A stretch of 64,000 bases of DNA from Psychrobacter aquimaris (GCF_016107525.1 NZ_JABASR010000007.1:124001-188000); one strand, 5' to 3'; counted from the stretch's first letter, positions 33,100-43,873 are shown. A program made the numbers and translations. The notes: generated by a model from the sequence alone, not told the origin.

Positions 33100-36000
33100 A
33101 TGACAGATTTTACCGACATAACCAATACCGTTGATATCTCTATACAACCGCATTTATTTGATGAGTATCCAAATGAATTTGATGACTCGACTGCTATAGT
33201 CGAGCCCAAAGTAGATGTGACACCAGCGGTTGCTGTTGCATTAACGGGTCGTCATCTTATCGAAGCCTCAGCGGGTACGGGCAAGACTTGGACGCTGACT
33301 GGCATTGTGCTGCGTTTATTGATTGAAGCGCGGCGTGCGCCAGAGCAAATCATTGCCACGACCTTTACTCGAGCCGCCGCCGCCGAAATGCGTCAGCGCA
33401 TCCACGACCGTCTGGTAGAGTTTTATCAGCTATTACAATGGGTCAATAACCTGAGTGCGAATACCAATAATAAAGATAACTTATATCCCAGCATATTGCA
33501 GGTACTGCCTGACAGTGACGATAACAACAAAGGTAAACCAGAAGGCAGTGATTCAAGTACTGAATTAAATGCTAAGACAGACGTTGATGGGTTCAATCAA
33601 GATATTGACCGTGATAAGCAGATGGCTAAGGGAAAGCGCGCACAGGTAAAAAAAGAGCGTGAGAAATGGTTAATCGAGCAAGCCGAACACGTACGCTTAG
33701 ATGACATCATGCAAGATCCAGTGAACCTGCACTTGGTCGGTTATCTATTAGATCATGTATACAGCTATCCGATGGCAGAGGCGATCAGGCGCACCGCGCT
33801 GGTATTAACCACGTTGGACAAACTCTTCGTCGGTACGCTTGATAGCTTGGCGCAAAAATGGCTGACGGAGTACAGTAGCGAAACCGGTCATCAGCAAGGC
33901 ATGGCGATTATCGAAGACAGCAGTATCGAGCAGGTTACTGACAGCATCATCCATGATGAGCTGCGTCAGTTTCAAAGCCGTTTGTATCATGAGCAGCCTA
34001 AATTATATGCACTTATGGATCAGCAAGGTAAGCTGACTGAAGTGCATGATCATAAAAAATTCGTTTCTCGCTCGCTGAATTTTATTTCTGCGCCGATTGA
34101 TGAGATAAAACTAGAGCAAGGGTTTGACTTTGATGCGTATGAAAAGCTGATTCATGATTTTGCCCAGTTAGATTTAGCAGACATTCAAACCTATCTAAAT
34201 CCTGATTATAGGAAGTCTCAAGGGTTTAATGGACGTTCCAATTTATATAAACAGTTCGATGCTATTGTTGATGTCCATCAAAAAGTAGCGCAATATCAGC
34301 TAGCATTTAACAGTCATTTAAACGAGCGTGAAAATAAGATTCTGACCTCTTTGCAGGATGCCAGATATCCAAATGAAGATGGCAAAATTAAGAATTTTAA
34401 TAAAGATCGAGAAAAAGAGCATCAGACCCTTTTTGAGTCAGAGACCATCAGTAAGTTGATGGCGCTCTTAGATATGATCGAAGGGCTAAATCAGCATATC
34501 CTATTGGTTTTAGCTAATCTTAATCGTCATATCGTGCTTGCAGTACGTGACAGACTGCCCGTTATCTTAGAGGAGCGAGGGGAGACGACCTTTAGTCTGC
34601 AAATGGTGCGCTTAAACCAAGCATTAACAGGTCGGCAGGGGGATAAGCTGGCGCGTTATATTCGTCACCATTATCCAATTGCCTTAATTGATGAGTCGCA
34701 AGATATCAATGGCGAGCAAGCCATTATGATCGAAAGCATCTATTTGCCAAAGCGAAAAGGTAAACAGTCAGATAATGACAAGCAATCTACCACTAAGAAA
34801 TCCAATCATGAGTTTCTATTGCTGGTTGGTGACCCAAAGCAGGCGATTTATGGGTTTCGTGGCGGTGACGTGACCAACTATAACTATATGAAAGCGCAGT
34901 TTGACAAAAGTACTGTTTGGACACTCAACACTAACCGGCGCTCCACCCTCAGCTTGATTAATTCACTCAACTGCTGGTTTGGTATGCCAGAAGCAAAGAC
35001 TGCCGAAAATAAGCAGGCGCAGCTGGGTAGCGGTATTTATTATCAGCATAGCAAAGCCTCAAAAGAGCAGAGTAAATTGTCTTGGTTTAAGGATTTGGGC
35101 ATCCAAGATAGTAGTTTGGTGACTGAGGTGCTCTCTCCTCAGCCAGTGAGCGTATTACACCTACCGAATGGCAAAGAGGGTGAGCTTGACTATGATGAGT
35201 ATGAAATCACTGCACGCCACATAGCCATTTTGCTTAATAGTGGTCAGACATTAAAAGATAAGCCAATTCAGCCGAGTGATATTGGGGTGCTGGCACGTAC
35301 CAAAAAAGACTTAAAACAGGTTGAAGATGAGCTAGTCAAACTGGGCGTACCCACCTTGACCACCAGTGATGTCAGTATTTTTGAAACGATTATGGCAGAG
35401 GATGTCGCAGCGCTACTCAGTGCCATGCTATACCCGTATCGTCATGACATGATCAATCGAGTATTGACCAGTCATCTATATGGACTGAGTATTAAAGACA
35501 TCAAAGCGATGATGACGGATTATGAGTCAGGTGTGGTTGAGAATGACAACAGACTTACTGGCATCAACCTAAACGATAATGATGTTCAAAATACAGAGAA
35601 TAAAAAAAGCTATCAAGATTTTATTACCTATCTAAAAGAAGGCGCACAGCGCTGGCAGCATTTTGGTATCTTATCGGCGCTGCATTACTTATTAGATAAA
35701 AGCCCCATGCAACTACAAGGCGTTTGGCAAGCGCTGGCATCTCATCCAGAAGGCGATCGACATATCATGGATTTGCGTCATGTGATGGACATATTGGCAC
35801 AGTATGGCCTAGGCATGGGTGAGCATGAGCTATTAGCTTGGTTTAGACAGCATATAGAGGCCGCACCCAATAGTGATTGGGCCAAGCAGTATCCGCTACC
35901 CACAGAGTCTGGCGTGCAGCTTATGACCATTCATAAGTCAAAAGGACTTGAGTTTCCCATCGTCTATGTACTGGGTATGGGAGATGCCAGTAGGAAGTCA

Positions 36001-37581
36001 GGCAACAAAGAAGACTATGGACTGTATCTATATAATGCTCAGCAAGCGCCTTCAGCGTTAGTACAGCAATCCATAGAAGATCAGTCAATCGGTAATCAGC
36101 GTCGTTTCTCACCATTGCAAAGCTCTGCAACTAAAGAGGATTACTACACGGATATCGAGACAAACGAGGGTTTTGATGAGCTACGCCGACTTGGTTATGT
36201 TGCATTCACTCGTGCTAGCGAGCAACTTTATGTGGTGTTGCGAGATCCGAATGACACAAGAGATATGAAGCGCAAACCGGTATTTTATTGGTTTGACTCT
36301 CCAGAAGCAAAGTTTGAACTGCCTGATAACCTTAAAGGCACGATAGGTATGCTCAGAGGTCATAAGGTTAATGATTTCTATGATAGTCATTATTCTAAAA
36401 CAGTGACTTCAATGGATACCAAGCCTATTACCATCGCACCTATGACAGAAGCTATTGAGTATGTTCCTTTTGCTGAGGTCATGAAAACGAATTATTTTTA
36501 TGGTTGGGCTAAGACCAGCTTTACGGCTTTGGCCCGTCAGCTAGATGAATCAACTCAGGCAATGGCTGTTGTTGATGAGCGTATTGATGATGCTATAGAT
36601 ATTGATATGGCAGACGCTGCAATGTCGGTGGAGCCTTCACCTGATAGTAATGCGTCTATTGAAAAAATTGATGAGCTAAGTCTTAAGTCAGAAGAGGATA
36701 TTCGCTTCACCTTTGTAAAAGGTGCTAATGCAGGTACGTTTTTGCATGAGATATTCGAAAAAATCGATTTCACTAATAAACTGCAGTGGTCTGGGGTCAT
36801 TGATAGAGCGGTCAGTAGTTATCAATTACCGCTGGTGTATAGCAGTGCTGAACATCAAAGCCGTAGGTCACAGGGGAAGAGAGAAGGAGATAGTGACTCA
36901 TTTGACTCTGAGTCAATAGATACGACAAAGCATGAGGCCTTGATTACTTGGATTGAAGAGGTGTTACGTACTCCGCTATTGGCATCCAATCAGCCCTTAT
37001 GTGCTCTGAATGCAGGACAGCGATTTGCCGAATTAGAGTTTAATATGGGGTTGTCAGAGAGCTTTAAAGCAGAGGATATCAGCAAACTATTTCACGAGTA
37101 TCTGCCCGATGAGATGGACAAACATGTCAATCTTGTACCGCAAAATAGAACGCACTTGTATCGTTACTTGCGCGGTGAAATCGATTTGGTTTATGAGCAT
37201 ACTGGCAAGTATTATGTGGTCGATTATAAGAGTAATTTTTTAGGAAATAGCCTAAGCGATTACAATGAAAATACACTTAAAAAAGCCATGTCTAAAGCGG
37301 GATATTGGCTACAGGCAGCAATTTATCAAGTAGCATTGCATCGATTCCTTTCAATGAGAATCACTGATTATGTAGGCAATGAAGCTAAGTATTTAGGTGC
37401 AGTAGAGTATGTTTTTCTAAGAGGGGTATATGACCCCTCTTATCAAACAGCTGATACCGTATCGCAAGATGCTAATAGAACTAGCAAATCGCCACACAAC
37501 GGTCGCTATGGACTCGTGACTTGGGATATTCCAGTCGATTTTATCAAAGGTTTAGATGCGTTATTTGGTGTACCTGATTAG
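33100..37581 (+). CDS. recB: Exodeoxyribonuclease V subunit beta (RecB helicase-nuclease)
   Basis: 1493 residues against 1180 in E. coli. UvrD-like helicase motifs: Walker A ASAGTGKT (56-63), ALIDESQDI, GDPKQAIYGFRGGDV, MTIHKSKGLEFPIV, and GYVAFTRASEQLYVV. The C-terminal nuclease has GEIDLVYEHTGKYYVVDYKSN with the D...D-x-K catalytic set. Extra length includes polar insertions (about 140-195 and 1160-1200). Known: RecB is the 3'-5' motor and sole nuclease of the complex. It follows recC by 60 bases. Confidence 0.96.
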   Translation: MTDFTDITNTVDISIQPHLFDEYPNEFDDSTAIVEPKVDVTPAVAVALTGRHLIEASAGTGKTWTLTGIVLRLLIEARRAPEQIIATTFTRAAAAEMRQRIHDRLVEFYQLLQWVNNLSANTNNKDNLYPSILQVLPDSDDNNKGKPEGSDSSTELNAKTDVDGFNQDIDRDKQMAKGKRAQVKKEREKWLIEQAEHVRLDDIMQDPVNLHLVGYLLDHVYSYPMAEAIRRTALVLTTLDKLFVGTLDSLAQKWLTEYSSETGHQQGMAIIEDSSIEQVTDSIIHDELRQFQSRLYHEQPKLYALMDQQGKLTEVHDHKKFVSRSLNFISAPIDEIKLEQGFDFDAYEKLIHDFAQLDLADIQTYLNPDYRKSQGFNGRSNLYKQFDAIVDVHQKVAQYQLAFNSHLNERENKILTSLQDARYPNEDGKIKNFNKDREKEHQTLFESETISKLMALLDMIEGLNQHILLVLANLNRHIVLAVRDRLPVILEERGETTFSLQMVRLNQALTGRQGDKLARYIRHHYPIALIDESQDINGEQAIMIESIYLPKRKGKQSDNDKQSTTKKSNHEFLLLVGDPKQAIYGFRGGDVTNYNYMKAQFDKSTVWTLNTNRRSTLSLINSLNCWFGMPEAKTAENKQAQLGSGIYYQHSKASKEQSKLSWFKDLGIQDSSLVTEVLSPQPVSVLHLPNGKEGELDYDEYEITARHIAILLNSGQTLKDKPIQPSDIGVLARTKKDLKQVEDELVKLGVPTLTTSDVSIFETIMAEDVAALLSAMLYPYRHDMINRVLTSHLYGLSIKDIKAMMTDYESGVVENDNRLTGINLNDNDVQNTENKKSYQDFITYLKEGAQRWQHFGILSALHYLLDKSPMQLQGVWQALASHPEGDRHIMDLRHVMDILAQYGLGMGEHELLAWFRQHIEAAPNSDWAKQYPLPTESGVQLMTIHKSKGLEFPIVYVLGMGDASRKSGNKEDYGLYLYNAQQAPSALVQQSIEDQSIGNQRRFSPLQSSATKEDYYTDIETNEGFDELRRLGYVAFTRASEQLYVVLRDPNDTRDMKRKPVFYWFDSPEAKFELPDNLKGTIGMLRGHKVNDFYDSHYSKTVTSMDTKPITIAPMTEAIEYVPFAEVMKTNYFYGWAKTSFTALARQLDESTQAMAVVDERIDDAIDIDMADAAMSVEPSPDSNASIEKIDELSLKSEEDIRFTFVKGANAGTFLHEIFEKIDFTNKLQWSGVIDRAVSSYQLPLVYSSAEHQSRRSQGKREGDSDSFDSESIDTTKHEALITWIEEVLRTPLLASNQPLCALNAGQRFAELEFNMGLSESFKAEDISKLFHEYLPDEMDKHVNLVPQNRTHLYRYLRGEIDLVYEHTGKYYVVDYKSNFLGNSLSDYNENTLKKAMSKAGYWLQAAIYQVALHRFLSMRITDYVGNEAKYLGAVEYVFLRGVYDPSYQTADTVSQDANRTSKSPHNGRYGLVTWDIPVDFIKGLDALFGVPD

Positions 37582-37656
37582 CAAGCCTACATAACGAATA
37601 TCATTAATCAAAGATTCTAGAAAGATCAACCAGATCAAAATAGAGATAAGTATATC

Positions 37657-39861
37657 ATGAGCAATAATAATAAAAGCAGTGCAGCAATGGGCTTACAAGA
37701 AAGCTGGGCTAGTAATATCAGTGATTATATTTTGCTACGCCGTGAGCAAACGCGTATAGCGTACGACGCGACGGATGCAAAGACGAGTAATGAGAGCAAA
37801 CAGGTCGACAAGACAGCAGACGGTCATTTATTTAACGCATTGTTCATGATGTTAGCGACTCATTTGGAAGAGGGGCATACCGTATTGATCATTGAGGCCT
37901 CTGAGCATGAAGTACCATTGCAAGGTCAAATCAATGATGAGGTAACTACGCTATACGCTTGGCAGCAACAGTTATTAGAGATGCTAGCAATGCCAATATT
38001 TGCGCTCATAGATACCAAAAAAAATACGCAACCAGAAGATGAGTCTACCGCTGAAACGTCGCTATTTTTATTGCTAAACACGTTATTTAATAAGCGGGAT
38101 CAGCTATGGACGCAGTTGGCGCTGAGCAATCATGAAAAGGATATGCTAACCAAGCGTTTTGATACGATTGCTACGTTATTTCAGCTATTGAAAAATACTG
38201 ATGTCACTTCTTTCATGCGTTTAATTAGTGAACATAATTTGTTCGCTGAGGTTGGTACTGACATTAGTAGTAACAGTAAAGAAAATAGCCTAAGCAAAAA
38301 TAATCAACCTATTGTTTACAAAGTAACTAACAATCAAAATTCGACAAACTCTATTACTTTCTGGCTACATCGTACATGGCAGGCCGAATTTAATTTAGCA
38401 AAAAATATCAACAATATTTTGAATCAAAAAGTAAGTCCTTTACAAATAGCAATACCTGAAAGTCTTCACGAAAATCAAGTAAAGGCGATTAATGTCGCTA
38501 ATAACAACGCGTTTAGTATCATTACCGGTGGTCCAGGGACAGGTAAAACATACACCGTTGCTCAGTTAGTTATCGCCCTACAACAAGCGACAGAGAGTAG
38601 GGGTGATAATTCTGAAAATATTAGATTTAGTACGGATAGTGCGAGTCTAGCATTAGCAGCACCGACTGGTAAGGCAGCACAACGCATGCAAGAGTCTTTG
38701 CAAGCGGCTTTGGATGCAGTGGGTATCGATCTACAGCTGCAAGAAGCCAAAACCATCCACCGTTTGTTAGGTATTGGGCGGACGGGCAGACCTCGTTACA
38801 ATGCCGATAATCCACTTGGCGAAGATATTATCATCGTTGATGAAGCCTCAATGCTAGGGGTTGAGTTGGCCAATTACCTGGTGAGTGCGGTAAAACCAGG
38901 GGCAAGACTTATATTGTTAGGAGATGCTAACCAGTTGGCAGCAGTCGATGCAGGGGCAGTATTGGCGGATTTATGCCGTATACCATTTCTACAACCCATT
39001 CATGCGGAGCTGACTGAGAGTCGCCGATTTAGCGCAGATTCAGGTATCGGTAAGCTTGCTTATCAAATTAATAAGTTAGAGACAGATACCCAAGACATTT
39101 GGCAGCTGTTAAGGCAGGATGAAGCGTTGAGTTTTCAACATGTAAATACACTGCAAACAAACGCACTTATAGATAATAAAGTAAAAAATAGCCTAAGTAA
39201 TAAAATATTATTATCAAAAATTTCCTCAAATTACCAAAAATATCTAAAAAAGATTAAAAACCTATCAAATGATACGATAGAAAAATCCATACCAGAATCA
39301 ATAAAAAATACAATTACACCATTAATGGAGACATTTAACGAGTTCAGAATTCTATGTGCTGGCCATAATGGTGAGTGGGGTGACCACTATATTAATAATT
39401 ATCTCACTCAATGGCATCTTAGTGAGCTGAAGCTACCACTAGGTCAAAACACATGGTTCCATGGTCGACCTGTCATGGTTTTACAAAATAATTATGAGCT
39501 AGGCTTATTTAATGGTGACATCGGTTTTTGCCTACAAACAGGAGATGAAAGAAACCGATTAGAAGTGTTTTTTGAGAATAAAGAGCAGGGAATTGCGGTC
39601 AATCTACTAAACGAAGAGGTGATTGCCACAGCATATGCGATGACTATCCATAAGTCGCAGGGCTCTGAGTTTGATCATATTGCGATTACGTTTGATAATA
39701 GTCATGCAAGGTTGCTTAGCAAAGAGCTTATTTATACAGCGGTGACTCGTGCCAAAAAACAAGTGACTATATACAGTACAAAACACGCTTTTGAACAGGC
39801 CGTCCAAACACCGACTGAACGACATACGGGTTTAGCATTGCAGTTTTCTGAACTTGAATAG
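37657..39861 (+). CDS. recD: Exodeoxyribonuclease V subunit alpha (RecD helicase)
   Basis: 734 residues against 608 in E. coli. Walker A GGPGTGKTYT (near residue 290), then APTGKAAQRMQES, DEASMLGVELANYL, LGDANQLAAVDAGAVLADL, LTESRRF and, at the end, AMTIHKSQGSEFDHI and LIYTAVTRAKKQVTIY, all SF1B RecD motifs. The N-terminus matches the usual interface with RecC. A K/N-rich insertion lies near residues 505-560. RecD is the 5'-3' motor. It follows recB by 75 bases. Confidence 0.95.
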   Translation: MSNNNKSSAAMGLQESWASNISDYILLRREQTRIAYDATDAKTSNESKQVDKTADGHLFNALFMMLATHLEEGHTVLIIEASEHEVPLQGQINDEVTTLYAWQQQLLEMLAMPIFALIDTKKNTQPEDESTAETSLFLLLNTLFNKRDQLWTQLALSNHEKDMLTKRFDTIATLFQLLKNTDVTSFMRLISEHNLFAEVGTDISSNSKENSLSKNNQPIVYKVTNNQNSTNSITFWLHRTWQAEFNLAKNINNILNQKVSPLQIAIPESLHENQVKAINVANNNAFSIITGGPGTGKTYTVAQLVIALQQATESRGDNSENIRFSTDSASLALAAPTGKAAQRMQESLQAALDAVGIDLQLQEAKTIHRLLGIGRTGRPRYNADNPLGEDIIIVDEASMLGVELANYLVSAVKPGARLILLGDANQLAAVDAGAVLADLCRIPFLQPIHAELTESRRFSADSGIGKLAYQINKLETDTQDIWQLLRQDEALSFQHVNTLQTNALIDNKVKNSLSNKILLSKISSNYQKYLKKIKNLSNDTIEKSIPESIKNTITPLMETFNEFRILCAGHNGEWGDHYINNYLTQWHLSELKLPLGQNTWFHGRPVMVLQNNYELGLFNGDIGFCLQTGDERNRLEVFFENKEQGIAVNLLNEEVIATAYAMTIHKSQGSEFDHIAITFDNSHARLLSKELIYTAVTRAKKQVTIYSTKHAFEQAVQTPTERHTGLALQFSELE

Positions 39862-39895
39862 ATGAATATTCAGAAACATAAAAAGAGGGCTAAAA

Positions 39896-40414
39896 TTGCA
39901 TAAATTTTATAAAGTGCTAGAGCGTATTAATGAAGTCATTTATAGGCCTAACGAACTAACTATAGCCTCAATGGAAGAGGAACAACAAAATCTAGAATAT
40001 GCTGCTGGTACATTTGAACTAATGAATAAACTGGCTGTTAAAACGGTTAGATTTAGAGTTGCCAAGCAAACATCCACAAAAATAGGGCAGTTCGTTACTT
40101 TTTGGGAAAAGGGTTCCAAAGGTATTAATCAACCTTTCCAATATGATTCCTCGCCAGACTTATTGGTAGTCACTACATTTAAAGATAGCCATACATTTGG
40201 GCAATTTGTTTTTCCAAAAAATGTCTTACTTAGACATAATATTCTTCAGTCTCATTTTACAAAAGGTAAAATGGGTATAAGGGTGTATCCTAGCTGGGAT
40301 AAGCCAACCAGTCATACCGCTTTAAAGACTCAAAGTTGGCAGCTCGATTATTTTTTCATGGTTGCTGATACAGGCATACTACCTATAGCAAAAATACGGG
40401 CATTATATGAGTAG
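39896..40414 (+). CDS. MepB-family protein
   Basis: 172 residues. TTG at 39896 is preferred: AGAGGG stands six bases before it and no earlier start is in frame. The whole length matches the MepB domain (KTVRFRVAKQTSTKIGQFVTFWEKG, GQFVFPKNVLLRHNIL, GIRVYPSWDKP). Known: mepB was first named beside the staphylococcal MepA efflux pump, but its function is unknown. It lies 34 bases after recD, so could be co-transcribed by read-through, and ends before a shared terminator. Confidence 0.85.
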   Translation: MHKFYKVLERINEVIYRPNELTIASMEEEQQNLEYAAGTFELMNKLAVKTVRFRVAKQTSTKIGQFVTFWEKGSKGINQPFQYDSSPDLLVVTTFKDSHTFGQFVFPKNVLLRHNILQSHFTKGKMGIRVYPSWDKPTSHTALKTQSWQLDYFFMVADTGILPIAKIRALYE

Positions 40415-40453
40415 AAAAATTAACAGTAAGCGTAAAATCCGAGCAATAAAAAA

Positions 40454-40470
40454 GCATCCGATTTGGATGC
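40454..40470. terminator. Bidirectional terminator between MepB-like gene and hpt
   Basis: GCATCC-GATTT-GGATGC with A6 on the left and T8 on the right, between converging genes, so it can stop transcription from both sides. Confidence 0.85.
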
Positions 40471-40494
40471 TTTTTTTAAATTAAATCAAAGAAT

Positions 40495-41058
40495 TTAAAT
40501 TTTATCTTCTTTGATGGCATAGATGCCAGGTAGATGACGTAAGTAACCATGGAAATCCATACCACAGCCGTAGACATAACGGTCTGCAACATTGATACCA
40601 ACAAAATCAACATCAAAACCTTCAACTTTACGATCATGTTCTTTATTAAGCAGAACACAAGATTCAAGCGATAAAGGTTTTTCTTTACTCAATTCTTCAA
40701 CAACGGCTTTTAGCGTGATGCCTTCATCAAAAATATCGTCAATTAACAAGACGTGCTCGCCCTCGATGCTAACATCAGGCTTGAATTTCCAATCAAGCTC
40801 ATTGGTTCCTTCGTTATCACGATAGCGTGATGCATGAATATAATGCATGCGATGGTAGAACGTCAAATGAGTCAATAGTTGACCAGCTGGAATAAGTCCA
40901 CCGTTCATAACAACCATAACGATTGGATTTAAACCAGCATAATGTAGGTTGAGTTGGGCGGCAAGGCGCTCATAAGCAGCAGCTACTTCGATACTGCTGA
41001 TAAGGCACTCTGAGTTGCGTAATGTTTTTTCAATTTCTTGGTTGCTGATTTGGGTCAT
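40495..41058 (-). CDS. hpt: Hypoxanthine-guanine phosphoribosyltransferase
   Basis: 187 residues. PRPP-binding motif VLLIDDIFDEGITLKAVVEEL (about 103-123) and GGLIPAGQLL (about 53-62) are diagnostic of purine salvage phosphoribosyltransferases; the later FVGINVADRYVYGCGMD matches the hood region of HPRT. It converts hypoxanthine and guanine plus PRPP to IMP and GMP in the cytoplasm. The gene faces the MepB-like gene across a shared terminator. Length agrees with the family. Confidence 0.9.
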   Translation of the reverse strand: MTQISNQEIEKTLRNSECLISSIEVAAAYERLAAQLNLHYAGLNPIVMVVMNGGLIPAGQLLTHLTFYHRMHYIHASRYRDNEGTNELDWKFKPDVSIEGEHVLLIDDIFDEGITLKAVVEELSKEKPLSLESCVLLNKEHDRKVEGFDVDFVGINVADRYVYGCGMDFHGYLRHLPGIYAIKEDKI

Positions 41059-41160
41059 CGGGTGCGCCTTCGGTAAAAAGTGCCGCTTATTTTAGCAAAT
41101 TTTAGTGAATTTGCCCAATACCATCTGTCTTTTGAGGCAAAATTAATCAAATACTGGCAT

Positions 41161-41829
41161 TTATTCCGGCTTTTCTACGATGAAAGGGCGGTAATAGTTT
41201 GCCAAACGATTTAAAGAGCGATCAGGTAGGTCAGGTAGCAACTTATTTAAGGCCATACTCATGCCTTTATCAATAGCTGCTTTGGCAACTGGGACAGACT
41301 TACGTTTAATCATGCCAAGTTTTAGCGTTTCAGCATAGCGGCTGATAAAATGCGTTAATGTCTCTTCATTCATGGTCTCGAGTGCTTTTTTAAATGCTTT
41401 CATATCTACCTGCTCAGGTGTGATCGCAGCAAAGCCTTTTTCGATGGTTTGCGCATCTGCATCAGATAATTTAAAACCCACTCGTTTTACACCTTCATTA
41501 TCAATAAAAGTTGCCCGATCTCTCAAGAAATGAAAGCTTGGCATCACTTCTTCGTTATTCTCTTTACCGAGTAGGATATTAAGTAGAGTGTCTGTTGCTT
41601 TTTCAACTGTGCTAACGATTTTGCGCATAGAGGCTTGACGTTCAGGGTTTGGGATAATATCCACTAATCCAATCAGCAGATTATCGATTAGATCACGTGC
41701 TGTTTGATGCGTCAGGGCATCACGATATGGGTAGTATTCTACCTCCTCATTTGAGGAAATCACTTGCTCAGCGTCAATGATTAGCTTTTTTAATTTTTCT
41801 GAAGGTACAAACCCAAAATAATGCGCCAT
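41161..41829 (-). CDS. Conserved hypothetical protein (222 aa)
   Basis: No named family recognised. Helix-rich, soluble, without signal peptide or membrane segment; charged throughout and ending with LNRLANYYRPFIVEKPE. A clean start lies 12 bases after AAAGGAAGC-type sequence on the minus strand. It lies 102 bases upstream of hpt on the same strand and might share its transcript. It has the look of a lineage-conserved Moraxellaceae protein; its function is unknown. Confidence 0.65.
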   Translation of the reverse strand: MAHYFGFVPSEKLKKLIIDAEQVISSNEEVEYYPYRDALTHQTARDLIDNLLIGLVDIIPNPERQASMRKIVSTVEKATDTLLNILLGKENNEEVMPSFHFLRDRATFIDNEGVKRVGFKLSDADAQTIEKGFAAITPEQVDMKAFKKALETMNEETLTHFISRYAETLKLGMIKRKSVPVAKAAIDKGMSMALNKLLPDLPDRSLNRLANYYRPFIVEKPE

Positions 41830-42125
41830 GGTGCTTCCTTTATTTGTTGTTTTTCATGTTTAACTAGCGTTACATTCGTCGTTAAATCAGTTAGTATCTA
41901 AATGGGTTGCAGTCAAAGACTCACCATATGCTGACTAGTGACGTGTGCTAACTATAAAATGCAAAGCCTTATTAATAGATGATGATACTACAGTACTTCT
42001 ATAAATGGCCTTTGGACAGGTGTGCTAAGTCACTAGTCGCCGACTAATTTAACATATTTTTTATATTCTAAATTAAAAAGCTTGAACTTATAAGGCTATC
42101 TATTACTTGTCTAAGGAGAGATAAG

Positions 42126-43805
42126 ATGAATAGTGCAATCGTGCTAGTGTTTGCTGTTGCCGCTATGCTTTGCGGTTATCTGTTTTACTCAAAATTTATC
42201 GCCACTAAAATCTTGGCATTGGATAACAGTATCCCCACGCCAGCGCATACCATGAAAGATGGGGTAGATTATATCCCCACCAATAAATATGTGTTATGGG
42301 GACATCACTTTACTTCAGTCGCAGGAGCGGCTCCGATTATTGGCCCTGCCATTGCGGTGATTTGGGGCTGGGTGCCTGCTATCATTTGGGTGGTATTGGG
42401 CACTATTTTTATGGCGGGTGTCCACGACATGTCTGCCATTTGGGCAAGTATGCGTAATCGAGGTCAGTCGATTGGCTCGATTGCTGGTACCGTTATGGGT
42501 ACACGTGTACGTAGCTTGATGATGATCGTGATATTTTTATTATTACTAATGGTGAATGCAGTATTCGGCGTTGCTATTGCTAATATGATGATAAAAACCC
42601 CGTCTGCTGTACTGCCCGTTTGGGGTGCTTTGATAGTCGCCTTTATCATCGGTCAGTGTATTTATCGCTATAAGATGAATCTGGTGTGGGTATCAATCAT
42701 TGGGGTCACCGCTTTATATGGGCTTATTTATCTTGGTCCTATGTTCCCTATCGTATTACCTGAGACAGTCTTAGGGTTGCCTGATAATGCCGTTTGGATC
42801 ATTATTTTATTTGCCTATGCGGCAATCGCTTCTTTGTTACCGGTCTGGATGCTATTGCAACCGCGCGATTATATCAATGGCTTACAGTTATTTGTCGGTC
42901 TGATTTTATTATACGCTGCTATCTTTATTGCTACGCCGAATATTGTCGCGCCAGCAATAAACACAGCATTGCCAGTTGGCACACCCTCTATGCTGCCTTT
43001 ATTGTTTGTGACCATTGCTTGTGGTGCAATTTCAGGATTTCATGGGTTGGTGGCGACGGGTACGACGTCTAAGCAGATTGATAAAGAAGAAGATGTACGA
43101 TTCGTTGGTTACTTCGGTGCCATGGGTGAAGGTATGCTGGCACTTGGCGCGATACTTGCCGCAACGGCAGGCTTTGCAACCCTTGGCGACTGGCAAGCAG
43201 TTTATCAAAAATTTGGCGATGGCTCTATTGGTGCCTTCATTGATGGTGGTGCGACCATATTGAATGCTGGCGTCGGCATTGATATCGTTTTATCACAGAC
43301 GATGCTGACGGTAATGGCAGCATTGTTCGCTGGTACTACGATGGATACTGGGGTACGTCTGCAACGCTATATCTTCCAAGAGTTTGGTGAGATTTATAAA
43401 CTGCCTGTACTGAATAAGAGTGTGGTGGCAACATTGCTTGCTGTTGGCAGCTGTCTGTTATTAGCGTTTGGTGCTGGTGGTATCGACGGCGCGGGCGGTA
43501 TGATTATTTGGCCGCTATTTGGCACCACAAATCAGCTAATGGCAGCATTAACCTTGATGATTGTAACTGTCATCTTGTTACGTAAAGGCAAACCAGTGTG
43601 GTATACCTTAGGGCCATTGTCGTTCTTACTGGTCATGACTGTTTTTGCGTTATTGATTCAGCTAAAAACCTTTTTCAATGATGGCAATTGGCTGCTTATC
43701 ATTATGGATATCATTATCTTGATAGCCACGATTTTAGTGACATTTGAGAGTCTATCGGTACTCCGTAAAGAATGGTCAATACATAAGGGCAAAAGCAAAC
43801 TCTAA
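42126..43805 (+). CDS. CstA-family carbon starvation/peptide or pyruvate transporter
   Basis: 559 residues, shorter than E. coli CstA (701). About 14-16 hydrophobic segments; conserved stretches TSVAGAAPIIGPAIAVIWGWVP (about 60-81), FMAGVHDMSAIWASMRNRGQSIG (about 96-118), SGFHGLVATGTTSKQID, and TTMDTGVRLQRYIFQEF match the family. AAGGAGAG lies six bases before the ATG. Known: E. coli members carry peptides or pyruvate; the substrate here is not known. Followed by a good terminator, so it is a single-gene unit. Confidence 0.88.
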   Translation: MNSAIVLVFAVAAMLCGYLFYSKFIATKILALDNSIPTPAHTMKDGVDYIPTNKYVLWGHHFTSVAGAAPIIGPAIAVIWGWVPAIIWVVLGTIFMAGVHDMSAIWASMRNRGQSIGSIAGTVMGTRVRSLMMIVIFLLLLMVNAVFGVAIANMMIKTPSAVLPVWGALIVAFIIGQCIYRYKMNLVWVSIIGVTALYGLIYLGPMFPIVLPETVLGLPDNAVWIIILFAYAAIASLLPVWMLLQPRDYINGLQLFVGLILLYAAIFIATPNIVAPAINTALPVGTPSMLPLLFVTIACGAISGFHGLVATGTTSKQIDKEEDVRFVGYFGAMGEGMLALGAILAATAGFATLGDWQAVYQKFGDGSIGAFIDGGATILNAGVGIDIVLSQTMLTVMAALFAGTTMDTGVRLQRYIFQEFGEIYKLPVLNKSVVATLLAVGSCLLLAFGAGGIDGAGGMIIWPLFGTTNQLMAALTLMIVTVILLRKGKPVWYTLGPLSFLLVMTVFALLIQLKTFFNDGNWLLIIMDIIILIATILVTFESLSVLRKEWSIHKGKSKL

Positions 43806-43850
43806 GCCATAGCGAATAAATAGTTAGATACTTACTGAAATACGATAAAA

Positions 43851-43873
43851 ACGCTAGCAGCAATTGCTGGCGT
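43851..43873 (+). terminator. Rho-independent terminator of the CstA-family gene
   Basis: ACGCTAGCA-GCAAT-TGCTGGCGT (one T-G wobble) followed by TTTTT, 45 bases after the stop. Confidence 0.85.
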
